64,000 nucleotides of DNA from Lonicera japonica (Eukaryota; Streptophyta; Magnoliopsida; Dipsacales; Caprifoliaceae), in assembly GCA_021464415.1 (NCBI GenBank), contig CM038466.1, positions 30,720,833-30,784,832 on the forward strand, in the 5' to 3' direction. The notes under the pieces were generated by a model. It did no database searches. It worked only from the letters and a program-made list of their open reading frames with translations, and was not told the DNA's origin. Each line of letters starts with the position of its first letter. Within the stretch, counting starts at the first letter, position 1. Shown here one piece after another: positions 31,986-44,790 of the stretch. Made by a program: the position numbers and the translations under genes.

Positions 31986-33718
31986 TTCATTAAAGCTCAC
32001 CCCCACAAAATAATAATAAATAAATAAATAATCTCATTGAGAAGAAGCTGCGACTAACATCAAATCAAACCATATATATATATATATATATATATTAAAG
32101 TTATATCACATCAAACATAAACTTATATATATATTAGACAAAGGACAACACACAACAACCATATATATATATATATATATATATTAAACAGAAAAGACAA
32201 CCCATGGCTAATAGATTTTTTGGGCCCTCTATTGAGGCTATATATGCCGAGGGTCAAATCGAAGTGAGGCTATTCATATGATGTGACAATTGGCTGGTAA
32301 AAAAAAACTCTTAAAACTATTATATGTAATAATAAATCTGATGGCATACAAGCCATAATCAACTAGAATATATTAAAATAGGTATAAATTAAATTTTTAA
32401 TAATTTAACATGAAGTTCCTCTTATGTCAATTGTAGAATTTAATCTCTTAAATTAATATATCAAATCATCAAGATTTAAATTAAAATACTTAAATCGTAT
32501 ACTTTGATATATGATGAAATAGATGCGGAAGTGTGAAAATCGATCATAATAAGAGTGCGGATCGAGCGAGTATATGGTCTTCCTCAACGAAATCGCCTTA
32601 GCTTTTTTATAAGAATTTTTGTTCATCTTCCAAATTGGGAGAAAGGAACCATAATTTTTTATTTGGTGTGTTGGGGGACCATAGCCCTAATATCTTCTTC
32701 ATATATAGTCGAATTAGGGTTCCCATGAAATCCTAAAAAACCCATATAAAATATATCTACACATTTAGACCATACTTATTTAAGTAGTTTATGAAATATA
32801 TATATATATATATTAAACAAATAATAATAAAGTCATATCACATCAAACATAAAGTTATATATATAAACAGCTACTGATGATAACATTCATTAAAGCTCAC
32901 TCCCCACCAAATAATAATAAATAAATAATTAATCTCATCGAGAAGAAGCTGCGGCTAACATCAAATCAAACCATATATATATATATTAAAGTCATATCAC
33001 ATCAAACGTAAACTTATATATATATTAGACAAAGGACAACACACAACAACCATATATATATTTATTAAACAGAAAAGACAACCCATGGCTAATAGATTTT
33101 TTTGGGTCCTCTATTGAGGCTATATTAGTCGAGGGTCAAATTGAAGTGAGGTTGTTTATATGATGTGACAATTGGCTGGTAAAAAAAAATTCTTAACATT
33201 ATTATATGTAATAATAAATCTGATGGCATACAAACCATAATCAACTATAATATATTAAAATAGGGTATAAATTAATTTTTTAATGATTCAACTTGAAGTT
33301 CCTCTTATACCAATTATAGAATTTAATTTTTCAAATCAACATATTAAATCATCAAGCTCTAAATTAAAATACTTAAATTGTGTACTTCGATACATGATAA
33401 AACATATGCGGAAGTGTGAAAATCGATTATAATAAGAGTGCGGATCGAATGGGTACGTGATCTTCTTTATATATAATCTAATTAAAGTTTTATGAAGTCC
33501 ATATAAAATATATCTACACATTTGAACCATATTTATTTAAATAGTATATGAGATATATATATATATATTAAAAATAATAATAAAATCATATCACATCAAA
33601 CATAAACTTATATATATATATATATATATATTAGACAAAGGACAATACACAACAACCATATATGTATTTATTAAACAGAAAAGACAACCCATGGCTAATA
33701 GATGTTTTTGGTCCTTTA

Positions 33719-34198
33719 GACCATCTGCACTGGGTAGTGGAATAAGTCAAATTTAACCTTTGTGCTGCCCCACTGCAGTGGCTAATAGGCTAAATTCGGA
33801 GCAAAAAAGCTAAAGCAAAGGTAAATTTGCAAGCCGACAATTATTTATACAGCACGACATATGAAATATCGGGGCAAACTGTTCAGGCTTCCACGACACA
33901 TGATGTGTCGTGGGAAGCAAATTCATGGGTGGCACGACACATGATGTGTCGTGCGAAAATAGGAAAATCAACCATCCATTCATTCACATGCTTGGTTGTA
34001 TTTGGAAAAGGGAGGAAGAAAACAAAATCCTTTGCCACGACACATGATGTGTCGTGGCAATGAAGGCCATCAAGCAACACGACATTTGATCAATCGTGCG
34101 AGGTAATTTTACACTTTTGCCGCTGCAGTTTCTTTTCTCTTAATAGGCTAAATATACATTTTTACACTATATTAATACCCTGTGCAATGGAGATGGTC
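33719..34198. mobile_element. PIF/Harbinger-like MITE with TTA target duplication
   Basis: The ends GACCATCTGCACTGGG and CCTGTGCAATGGAGATGGTC are inverted copies, flanked by TTA on both sides (33716-33718, 34199-34201). Unit B shows the site without insertion near 33107-33120. TTA/TAA duplications are typical of PIF/Harbinger. Inside are three long palindromes, listed separately. Confidence 0.8.
33892..34058. repeat. Three 23-25 nt palindromes inside the MITE
   Basis: The core ACGACACATGATGTGTCGT occurs at 33892-33914, 33933-33955 and 34034-34058. The outer bases also pair in each copy (CC..GG, GC..GC, GCC..GGC) although they differ between copies. A diverged copy is at about 34079-34100. 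Confidence 0.85.
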
Positions 34199-34780
34199 TT
34201 ATTGAGGCTATATATGCCTAGGGTCAAATCGAAGAGTGGCTGTTCATATGATGTGACAATTGGCAAGTTAAAAAAAACTCTTAACATTATTATATGTAAT
34301 AATAAAGCTGATGGCATACAAGCCATAATCAACTAGAATATATTAAAATAGAGAATAAATTAAATTTTGAATAATTCAACTTGAAGTTCCTCTTATATTA
34401 ATTGTAAAATTTAATCTCTCAAATCAACATATTAAATCATCAAAATTTAAATTAAAAAATTTAAATTGTGTACTTCGATACATGATAAAACATATGCGAA
34501 AGTGTGAAAATCGATCACAATAAAAATGCAGATCGAGCGGGTATGTGGTCTTCCTCAACAAAATCGCCTTAGTTTGTTGATAAGAATTTTTGTTCATCTT
34601 CCAAATGGGAAGAGGGAGCCGTAATTTTTGATTTGGTGTGTTGAGGAATCATAACCCTGATATCTTTTTCATATATAGTCTAATTAGGATTCTCATAGAA
34701 CCCTAAGAAGCCTATATAAAGTATATCTACACATTTGGCTCAGATTTATTTGAGTAATCTATAGGCTTAACAAAAATTAA

Positions 34781-35173
34781 TTAGATCACTAAAAATTAGT
34801 CCATTAATTTAAATAGCAAATATAATTGAAAGATTATAATACATTGCCCATATAAATTAGAAAATATAAATTTTCTAACATTGCATACATTACATTCTTA
34901 GCTAACAACTCTCACTTTTAGGGTTTGTTTGGTTCGAGTAGTAAAGTGTTCTTAAATTGTTAAATTCCCTCCCGAAAGAATTTATATGTTTTGTTCATGT
35001 TTTGAGCTAGAAACGCATAAATCCATAAATGGATTATTCATTGAAGTTCTCACTTTTAAATAAATGGGAATTATTCATTACTCCACACACATTCCTTTAA
35101 ATTTTCTTTAAAAATAAGTTAAATATCCTCTTTATTTAGGAAGACAACTTTTTTTTTTATTTCCTTTTTTTAT
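34781..35173. other. A/T-rich stretch without recognised feature
   Basis: I see no gene, ends or repeats shared with the rest of the window. Confidence 0.4.
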
Positions 35174-36172
35174 CATTCACATGCACTTTATAATCTGATT
35201 TGTTCTTTAAAGAAAAAACACTTACTTTGACATGAATTAAAAATCCTAAGATGGTTTTATGTTTTGAAATTTTAATCTCTCTCAAAAGTTTGAAAATCTC
35301 TCTCAAAATACATATAAAAGTCCTTTACTCTATGAATCTATTTATATAAAAATATAAAGAACAACTTCTTTTAGAAAATAGTTAAAAATACTTAAAATTT
35401 GAATTTTTGCAATAAAATAAGCTACTCAAAAATAAAAGTTGGACCAGTCCAACACTAAAAAATGTATTGGTCCAAAAATACAAAAATCAATTTATGTGCC
35501 TAAAAAGTGCGGCACCGATACACATTATAAATGTGTATACTGGTCAACCCTTCTAATGAAATATGCTAGCCACGCATTTAAAAAGGATACCACCACCGTA
35601 AAAGAATGACACATGGCCTGAATTCATGTTTATATTAAAAAGGGTCCACACATTTGAATTAAAAGAATGCGAGGTGATGTGGCTTTGCTTTTTTAAAAAG
35701 CTGGGCATTCAATTTTGACTTTTTAAATTTTCTTTATTTTAATTATATATATTTAATTAAATATTCTCCTTTTTAATTTCTTTTAGTTTTAGGTTTCTTT
35801 TTTGTCATGATAAATTCGTTTGGGCTCCAATTTTATCCAAATATTTGGAATAACTCTAAGAACATCTTGAGAATATAATTCAAGAGTTTTTTCATTAATT
35901 CAGTTTTCCAAAGCCTTACGAACGCGGAAAAAAACATTAACAAAAATAAAAAAAAAATATGTTCGACCCAAAGGTTTTTGTGAAAATACCACCTAGGAAA
36001 TAAATTCAAATGCCAATACTCACCGTATCTTTCTTGCTGTAATATTCACTGCATCGCTTTGATAGCTTGGTTTGCTTGTAATTCTTCAGATCTAATCTCG
36101 AACGATTCAACAACTTACAAGCAAATATATTTTTATCGAAAGAATAAAGCCAACATAGTTTTAGACTTTCCA
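35174..36172 (-). repeat. 3' LTR of the Sirevirus-like element (truncated)
   Basis: It aligns with 40341-41339. The inner end reads, on the minus strand, TGGAAAGTCTAAAAC directly after the polypurine tract. The outer 430 bp or so present in the other LTR are missing. Confidence 0.7.
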
Positions 36173-36592
36173 ATGTCCCCCTTTGGTTATTTCGAGACAA
36201 AACGCTATACATCCTAACATAGTCGATGACCTGATCACTATAACTTCGCTATCACATACGCAATTACAACAATATAATCAATTTTCGCGTATTACAAAAC
36301 AACTAAGGACGCAAGACATGCCAACACCTTGAATCTCTTAGTCAGCTGTTTCAAATTCATACTTTTCCTTATCTTGTACTTTAAACTAAAACATCAAGGC
36401 TAAACAAAACCTTTAAAAATCATCTGGATTACCGAGATATATAAATAAATAATGAAATCAAAATATCCCCCTTAACCCAACAATTCCCTTGCAAATTCTT
36501 CTCCCCCTTTTTGTGAGGAATAAACAAAGGCAAAGTAATGGAATATGCAGGGAGTTCAATTGTCTCCCCCTTAACTACTCCCCCTTTCTATG
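36173..36592 (-). promoter_or_regulatory. Multiple polypurine tracts
   Basis: On the minus strand, CCAAAGGGGGACAT (36173-36186) abuts the 3' LTR. Further AAGGGGGA-type runs lie near 36466-36474, 36500-36512, 36563-36572 and 36580-36592. Repeated polypurine tracts are a described Sirevirus feature. Confidence 0.7.
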
Positions 36593-37749
36593 TACTCTTT
36601 CCCCGAAACATATGGAATCTCTCTACCAAAGTCAAGAAAATAAAAGGAAATCATGGAAGGTAGCAAAACAGAGAAACCAACTATCTCTAACTTACAAAGA
36701 AAATCAATTTGGAAATTCGAAGCAAAAATTTTCCAAACAAAAATAATTTTAGCACAACTTAACATGCATTGGTATGTACATATATCAAATCCACAAATTA
36801 TCAATTAAGATAAAAAAAACAAAAAAAAACACTTGTGATTTCTGTTAAATGGATACATGTACTATGTCTTATGAAAGATCATAAACTAGTAAGCATATAT
36901 ACGCGAAGTAACACAAAGTATTCAAACATATCACTTTAGGCATGCAAATTGGATAATACAAAGTGCAATTCGAATAAACATAGGTCTTGAAAAAAATTTG
37001 TGCACCCATATGCGAGAAAATTTAGAAATACTCTAAGTCATTATATTTTTAACTTTTTCTCCTTTAAAAGCAATCTTTTCTCTCAAACATGCAATTTTTG
37101 CATTTAGTCAAAGATATTCTTATGCAAGCAATCATTTAATCTTGATGAAGGCTTTCACCCCTAGTGGAGGCCAACTATACACCATTTCGAAGCTATTGGT
37201 TATCCTTCCACTATGAAAGCCTTTTTTAATCCCTTATACATTTTTTTCACTAAAAACTCAATCACCAAAACTCACTGCATATAATTACAATACTTAAACA
37301 ACTTTTCCTTAAATAATCCATATATGGGAGTTTATGAATTTTCAATTTAGAACCATGTCTAAACCATGTGATAATTTAAATATTCCAATGTAGATCGTGT
37401 AGTGTAGTGTAGTGTGTGAGGTACAGTAGCATACTCTTATGTAATTGAAAGAATATACTACCGGTTTTAATCAATTAGGGCAATATAGCACATATATCTC
37501 AAATTAAGTATTTATATGTGAAAATCATGAGATATCCGGAATTAAAAAGTAACAATCACATTGCATGTGAGTATAACAAATTTTAGATTTAAAACGGTTT
37601 AGAAAATTTCGCGACAAAAATCCAAACTACTATAGAAATCGGGATTTAAGCAATGAGTTAAAACAAGAGCGATTATATACGCAACGTAACTACTTAGCAT
37701 AACCAACCAACAAACCAACCCCTCATATGCTAGGTGAACTCCTAATCAC
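36593..37749. other. Non-coding remnant inside the Sirevirus-like element
   Basis: No pol motif on either strand. A short GTAGT repeat lies at 37397-37416. Small frames in this stretch have no recognisable content. Confidence 0.45.
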
Positions 37750-39825
37750 CTAAGTGGGTACAACGGTTCCCTTGGAAACTGAAACATGTGAAATCTTAGG
37801 AGTTTTAACATTCTCATATCCACCAAATTGTCTACCTCTAGGATCACCACCAAAATATAAAGCCTTAAGCTTATTGATAATCCTAGTAGACTCAAAAACC
37901 AGAACTCTAACCCTATCTTCAAAACTGAATGATCTAGTCTTTGGTTTAGGTTTAGGTTTAGTGGGGTTAAACTTTAGCGCATTCATTGGAAAGGAATTCT
38001 TACTCATCAACAAAATTCTCTCAAGTGTCCCTTATGATTGCAATACTCACACTAAAAACGTTGTGGTAGTGTGTGCTTATAAGATTCAAATGAGATAACT
38101 TCTTGAACTTCCTCTTATGAAAAGCAAAATGGCTTTAGAATTCTAATAACTTGAGGTTGCTTAAAGGGTTTTCCTTTCGTAAAGTACTTTTTCGTGTCTA
38201 CCTTGACAAAAGTCGGGTTTTCTTTAGAATTCGAACTAGAAGCAAACTTATCAAAACCTAACCCACTTTTGTCATTCGAGAAGCAAACAGGGCCCGTAAG
38301 CATATGAGTGAGTTTTTCAGACCTATTCTCAAGATCAACCTTGAAAAATTTAATCTTATTAAGTTTTCTTTCGAGTTGCATAGTTTTAAGTTTTCAAGCT
38401 ATCATTGTTTTTACCCAAAAAGGCAAGGACGTCTTTTAACTTCTCGTTCTCATCAAGGAAAGACTGCCTTGTGAGTTCAAATTCAGAAATTTAACCAAGA
38501 ATGTGCTTTTCTCATCATTCAATTGACCCATCAACCCCTCGCACTTTTGAATTTATTCCATCTTTTCATTAAAAAAATTTAATTTTTTTATTAAGATGAA
38601 TTTCAATCTTCTTGGCCTTAATCAATTCTTCATACAATTGGTCATAAGCTGTTTGAAGATCAAGCTCTTCTTCAACTTGTTCATCGAAAGTATCATCTGA
38701 CTAGTGAGATAAGTTAAAATCAATGTTATCTTCTTCCTTATAATTTGAGGACTCATGTGGCACATAACTAGTAAAAAAGCCATAAATTCTTTCTCTTCAT
38801 GGGATTGTGAATTATCCTCATCTTTACTAAGTGTAGCATGCATGGCACAATTAAATTGAGTTGCTTTCCTAAGCTTGTTAAATTTAGTTGCGCATTCCCA
38901 AACTTGATGACCTTTCCCATGATATTCAAATCATTCATCGCTCTTAGCACATTATTCCCATACAGCTTTTGGGACCCTTGATTTATCTGATTTGATGACT
39001 AATCAATAATTTTGTTTTCATTCAGTTTAGAAGAATTTTTGAAAACTTTGCTCAACCAAAAGAGTTTTTTGAAATTTTTAGCAAATTTGGCCATCTTTTC
39101 TTCATCAAGATCAAGGTCATCATCATCATTAGAATTTTGAGATTTTTTTGTTTTTAAAGCAATGTTGTCTTTCTTTTGTGATGAGGATTTTGAGAGAGTA
39201 TCAGATTCAAAAGTTTGAAGAGATCTTAAAAACTCGTTTTCTTTCAAAATATTTAAATCTTTATTTTCTTCTATAGCAGTAATTTTGGGATTGAATTGGT
39301 CTTGAAATAATCGTAGAATTTTTTTTACGATTCTATGTTTAGGAATTATTTCATTTAGATTGTGAAAAGACTTTACTATATCTTTAATCCTACTATGGAA
39401 TTCTGTAATGGATCCTTCATTCTAATTGTTTCAAATTCTAAAGTTAGACGTTGAATTTTAAAAATTTTGACAGTATTTGTACATTCATAAACTACTTCTA
39501 AGATTTTTTATGCTTCTTTTGAAATTTCACACGAGGCAATCTTTTTAAATTCGTGCTCCATCACATGACTTTGTATTAAATTTATCCTTTTAAAGCTCCA
39601 CTTTGCTGATTCTAATTACTAGCAGTCCACGATTCAAGAGGTTTGATATCAATTTCAGTAACATTTTCAACCGTGGTACTTGTGGTGGGTGCTTTCCAAC
39701 CATTCACTACTATAAGCCATACGCATTCATCTTTGGATTTTAATAAAATACGCATTCTAGCTTTTCAATATGAATAATTGAAACCATCCAAAATAGGAAC
39801 GATAAATGTTTGATCTCTATCCATA
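37750..39825 (-). pseudogene. gag: Sirevirus-like gag with CCHC zinc knuckle, many stops
   Basis: Translation starts at ATG 39825 (MDRDQTFIVPILDGFNY). WKAPTTSTT follows, then after frame breaks ITAIEENKDLN and FLRSLQTFE, both typical of copia gag of the UBN2/DUF4219 type. An acidic and lysine-rich stretch (39000-39200) follows. The zinc knuckle CEYCNHKGHLREFC lies at 38010-38051 with perfect CX2CX4HX4C spacing. Downstream, FPMNALKF..SKGT resembles the Gag-protease border. At least six stops or shifts break the frame. Gag packages element RNA. Confidence 0.75.
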
Positions 39826-39888
39826 ATAACCAAACACAAAAACAACGCAAACTTAGGTTATGACCTAACCCTACCAACTTAAGGTAAC

Positions 39889-39904
39889 CTCCTTTGATAT
39901 CAAG
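39889..39904 (-). promoter_or_regulatory. Degenerate primer-binding site
   Basis: The minus strand reads CTTGATATCAAAGG next to the LTR end, a decayed form of the TGGTATCAGAGC initiator tRNA-Met site used by copia elements. Confidence 0.45.
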
Positions 39905-41339
39905 TGAAAAAGCTAGAGTGTGCGCATGCGGAAGCAAATTAATTAACCATACGTTTGTTATTTGGCAGTTGGATTTTCAAAAATTAATTTTAATTGAATC
40001 AAAAAGTAAATCTTAAAAGTCTATGAATTTTAATTCTGGAAAACCTGTTTAATCTTTTCTAACATGCAACAATTAATAAATTAATTAAACAAATAAGCAA
40101 ACACTAAAATTAATAAGGTATCCCTGCAATGCAGAACTAATCCTTAACCATCCACTATATGCACAAAAGTTTACTGACTCGATTAATCACAAATCGTATT
40201 GACTTACAAAACTTGAATTTCACAAGCTGCCTACAATAATCTCCACATTTTGCGCATATAGTCCTCCTATCCGAATCACACGAAAAGGTTCACAACGAAT
40301 CACCCATCACTGTATCACGCCGTTATTCAATCCCGTTTTCGAATCACACGCACTTTGAGATTTGATTTGTTTGTTAAAGAAAAAATATTTTCTTTGGCAT
40401 GAATTAAAAACCTTAAGGTGTTTTTATGTTTTGAGGTTTTAATATCTTTTAAAGGTTTGAAAATTTCTCTCAAAATATATGTAAAAGTCCTTTACTTTAT
40501 AGGTCTAAAAATATAGAGACCAACTTTTTTTAAGAAATGGTTAAAAATACTTAAAATATAATTTTTTGCAATAAAAATACGCTACCCAAAAATAAAAGAC
40601 TAATCGGTCCAACACTAAAAAAATATACCGTTTCAAAAATATAAAATTCAATTTTCGTGCCCGAAAAATGCCCGATCGGTACACATTATAAATGTGTATA
40701 CCCATCCACCCATGTGATGAAATATGCCAGCCACACATATAAAATATAGACCATTATAAAATAATGACACATGGCCTGAACTTATGTTTATGTTAAAAAG
40801 GGTCCAAACATTTGAATAAAAAATAATGAGAGGTGAGGTGGCTTTGTCTTTTTTAAAAAGTTAAGCATTCGATTTTGACTTTTTCAACCTTTCTTTATTT
40901 TAATTATATATATATATATTTAATTAAATCTTTATTTTTTAAATTTCTTTTACTTTTTATTTTTGTTTTTCGCCATGATAAATTCATTTCATCTCCGATT
41001 TCACCCAAATTTTTAGAAAAATTCTAGAAATATGTTAAGAACATAATTTAAGAATTTTTTCATTAATTCAATTCCCCAAAGCCATATGGACACCAAAAAA
41101 AAGTAGCAAAAATAGTAAAAACAAATTATTCGACCCAAAGGTTTTTGTGAAAATACCAACTAGGAAAATAAATTCAAATGTAAATACTCACCATATCTTT
41201 GTTGATGTAATCTTCATCGCATTGCTTCAATAGCTTGACTTACTTGTAATTTTTCAGATGTAATCTCGAACGACTTAACAACTTACAAGCAAACATGTTT
41301 TTGTCGAATGAATAAAATAACACAATTTTAAACTTTACA
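39905..41339 (-). repeat. 5' LTR of the Sirevirus-like element
   Basis: It runs from TGAAAAAGCTAG beside the primer site to ACTTTACA, the position matching the inner end of the 3' LTR. Length is 1435 bp. Its last roughly 165 bp recur at 44795, 47775 and 53570. Confidence 0.65.
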
Positions 41340-41400
41340 TCTAAGTCCACGCATGTTGATACTCCTGAACTGTTTTAAATTTGCATATTTAAAGAATGTG

Positions 41401-41442
<42 letters not shown>
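41401..41442. repeat. (ATT)n microsatellite
   Basis: About fourteen uninterrupted ATT units. Shorter or interrupted tracts lie at the same place in the other copies (45025-45055, 48010-48035, 53805-53885). Confidence 0.95.
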
Positions 41443-42892
41443 TTAAAATAAAGTCTAAGATTTTGTTTAATTGGAGTTTTTAAATAATTAATATAAAATT
41501 TTCTTTTAAGTATGTTTTTTTAAAATTGTTTTTCAGTTCTATTTATACAGTACATTATTTTTAAAATTTTACAAAAAATATAATCTTTGTTTTTTTACTG
41601 AAGTTTTTAAAATTGATGAAACAAACACGATTTTTTTTTAAAAAAATAACACCCAAATTATTTTTTTAAAAACACAACCAAACAACACACCTAACTGTTA
41701 TGTCTAAACGTAATAAATGCTAAACAATTCTACGATAATATTAAACATAGAAAGTATATATAGATCACTAAATTTGGTAGCCTATGGAGAAGGAATTGAA
41801 TTTCTTAAAATATAAATATTCTTTCATTTTATCAATTTTTTTTTACTCTGCCACCGAACCTCTTATCCTATGCACGTTTGAATTGATGGAAATGACTTTG
41901 CAATGGCAATAAATTAAAAAGAAATCATTTAAAGTAATTTGTTTCTTTATTTTGTTGTTTTCATTTCTCAATACATACTGCTCCTTAGCCCGAATATTTA
42001 TCTCTCAGGCAATATGTCAAGAATGTATATATATATATATATTATAGGGAATTGGCGAACTACATTCGCCCATTTTTATCCTTCTTTATTTTGTGGTACG
42101 TCTTTATACAATACATATTGTGTGCAAACAAAGGTCAAATTTTGGTTAATTTTGATCGGCCAATGAAGGGAAGATAGCTGAACTGGAGGACAAATAACGG
42201 AAGATAACTACTTGCACAAATATGAAGAGGGTTAGGGACACGTGGTATATTAGAATAGTGCCCAAGTTTACTTTTTATATTAATTTTTATACTCTCCAAA
42301 TTCTAATGTAACCTTATTCTATACATATTATTAAGATTGGAGACCCACAGCTAGGCATGATTAACTCCAATATTCTCTACACTCAGTCCCACACTTTCTC
42401 TCCTTCCTCCCCAATTAAAAACCCTAAGTTACTATTATATTGCCTCTTTGAAATTTTCAAGCTAGTAGAATCATCTCACACACATATATAATAGGTGATG
42501 ATGTTGCCGGATTGAAAATTAAAGCCACCAGAGGAACCTAACTCAAAACAAATTTGGTCTTCTCTTTAATTTATGGTTTTTAAGTTCATCAACAGAGTTT
42601 ATCATCTTCATCAATAGCTTCTAGTTGCCAAACAAGTTTATTGGGCCGATTCTCTTTAAAATGGGTTTGATTAAATTTTAAACACCCACATTTAAATTGA
42701 TAATTTCATTGTTAACATATAAATAATAATGTACTAAACATTATAATAAAAAATAAAGTATATCATTTATTATTGTTAAAATTATACTTAATAATATTTT
42801 AAACATTAGTATATATGCATACTTGATGTTCTCTTCCTATTCTGACGTAATTTGTATTAATATATGTATACATTTAAATTAATAAATTAAAT

Positions 42893-44362
42893 TAGGGGTG
42901 TGCACAATCCAATCTAATATGCTCAAATCGATCGATCCAATCCAATATTGATTAGATTGATTTGTGTTTTCGAAAACTGACCAAACATTGGATTGGTTTA
43001 GTTATCACTTTAGCGAAACTAATGTCAAATTGATCCAGTCCAATCTCAATTAAAAATTACATCCATCCCAACGTAATTGGTTATTTTTATATATTAAGTT
43101 ATTAATATAGCCCGCGTTACACCTTAGTATTGCTGTATATATAAAAGAACATAATAAATAAACACTAATTTACTTCTTTTCTATTTTACTAAAGAATTAG
43201 ATTTTAATATGGAATGACTTAATAATATAGATTTTTATTTTAGTAATGAAGGGAAGTTTTTAATTATATTGTCTAGGTCCTTGTGAAGCCCGTTTAGATT
43301 TGTTTTGGATGTTAATGAAACTTAGATAATCCTTACACAAAATACATTGGTCTTGAACCAATCCTAACCAATGTCAAATTGGATTTGATTTTGAAACCAA
43401 GTCAGATTCGATTGGATTATAAAATATAAAATTAGGTTGGATTGGATTGTGATAGAGTAGGTTAATTGGCCAACCTGCTTTGCTAGTCCCATCCTGACAC
43501 GTGGCCTCCTACACCAGCGGCATCACTACCCTTCAATGAATGGGGCTCGGGAGCTCTGGCTAGGAGCTTACCAGGAGCCAGAGTTCCAACCGACAGTACT
43601 ATTAGTCCGGAGGATCATCCTCATGTAAGGGATTATGGAGCTCGAAAGACAGAGCTCTCCCAGCAAGCTCCAAGCTTCCTGGCCAATCACTGTATCAAGA
43701 AAGGTACAGACAGTATGGGCGATCGATACCAATTCCTTCAGATGCCACAAAACCTCCCACACCTTCTTTAAATGCTTACCCATAACATTTAATGCACTGG
43801 AATCCATGGAGAAGTAAGGTCAAAGTTGGTAGTATTCAGGGGATGGCATCAAACCTGCTCTGGAAGGCTTCCAACATGTTTCCTCTCTTTCATATATATA
43901 TGGGAAGCATTTACTTCTCTCAACAAAAAAAACAACCAAGAATTACTGAACAACAACCAAAAAAGAGATAGAGAAAAATAGAACTACAAGGCGCACAGTA
44001 GAGCTCTTAACTGAGGGAGTTTAGAACTCGTGTAACTCAAGTATATTCATGTTGTATTTTTGTGAGGATATAATAACTAGAAAGACCTTGTAAGCTTATA
44101 AACATTCACTCAGTTATTATAATACAAAGCCACCCGAACTCCTAACTCTATTCTACTGAGGAGGATTGACCCATATTTTCATAAGAAGCGAACCTCCTGC
44201 ATATATCTTTGGTTCTCTCAGTTCGTTATATTTATTATCTTAATCATTTGAACTAATCATTTGAGTGCTTAGACTAAACTACCCTCATCTAGTTTCACAC
44301 ACCAACATATTAATTGGTAGATTGCAATAAATATATTAGTTTTGAACCAATGTACACCCTTA
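42893..44362. mobile_element. hAT-like MITE in copy 1, interrupted
   Basis: The ends are TAGGGGTGTGCA and TGTACACCCTTA, flanked by identical 8 bp AATTAAAT (42885-42892, 44363-44370). TAGGG-type ends with 8 bp duplications are characteristic of hAT. The interior has many GGATTGGATT words. It is enlarged by the insertion at about 43450-44307. Confidence 0.8.
43450..44307 (+). mobile_element. LTR-like insertion inside the hAT-like MITE
   Basis: Copies 2 and 3 lack this 0.86 kb block, so it is an insertion. It starts TGATAGAG and ends CACCAACA, and has GACACGTGGCC (43496-43506), a TATATATATGGG box (43894-43905) and an A-rich leader like an LTR promoter. No clear target duplication is found, so the ends may be off by a few bases and the class is unsure. 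Confidence 0.55.
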
Positions 44363-44790
44363 AATTAAATAATGTATAATAAAATATATTACTCGGTGTT
44401 TAAAATGGATTCCACATTCCTACCCCTTTCTTTTCGAATACTCATACTTTAATCGTCAATATTCAATCACTGATACTAAAAACATAATGGACCTTACTCG
44501 AATACAAGGTATACCTTTTGAAATATCATTTAAAAGCTTAACTTGATCATTTAAATTTTTTTAAAATATTTTCTTAGTGAAATATATGTGATTGATTATC
44601 CCATTTGCGTTGAATAGACAATTGGGACTAATTTTTTCGGACAAAACACATTTTTCATAAGATTAAGACTTTTGATGAGACGACATAGAATTTATGATCA
44701 CATGACTTATTTTGTATTCTTTTAATGCGAGGAGTTAGAGGTACTAATCAGAGTGAGCCCTCCTGCAATTTTTTTTTCTTTTGATGGATG

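Larger units (their letters stand above)
31243..34780. repeat. Three tandem units of an unclassified repeat
   Basis: Unit A (31243-32810), unit B (32811-33568) and unit C (33569-34780) share ordered blocks: ATCACATCAAACATAAACTT, ATTAGACAAAGGACAAC, AAAAGACAACCCATGG and TCTGATGGCATACAA. Without its MITE, unit A is about 0.9 kb; B and C have different internal deletions. Later blocks (GCGGAAGTGTGAAAATCGAT) resemble copia LTR sequence. No coding frame is present. Confidence 0.75.
35174..41339 (-). mobile_element. Decayed Sirevirus-like Ty1/copia element without pol
   Basis: Direct repeats at 35174-36172 and 40341-41339 bracket a minus-strand gag with CCHC knuckle and a cluster of polypurine tracts. 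The gag wording and the multiple polypurine tracts before the 3' LTR fit Sireviruses (SIRE/Maximus lineage). Between the gag end (37750) and the polypurine cluster (36592) there is only about 1.2 kb without any protease, integrase or RT motif. The element is therefore deleted. LTR divergence is clearly greater than in element 1, so it is older. Confidence 0.75.
41175..44790. repeat. Tandem segmental duplication, copy 1
   Basis: The unit contains the LTR tail, a trinucleotide tract (41401-41440), the block around CACAGCTAGGCATGAT (42350), an hAT-like MITE (42893-44362) and an ending near GATGAGGTATTGATCAC. The same order of blocks follows in copies 2 to 4. No coding frame is present. Confidence 0.8.

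Noticed and set aside
43568..43817. Frames in the LTR-like insertion
   Set aside because: Short, overlapping on both strands, and inside promoter-like non-coding sequence.
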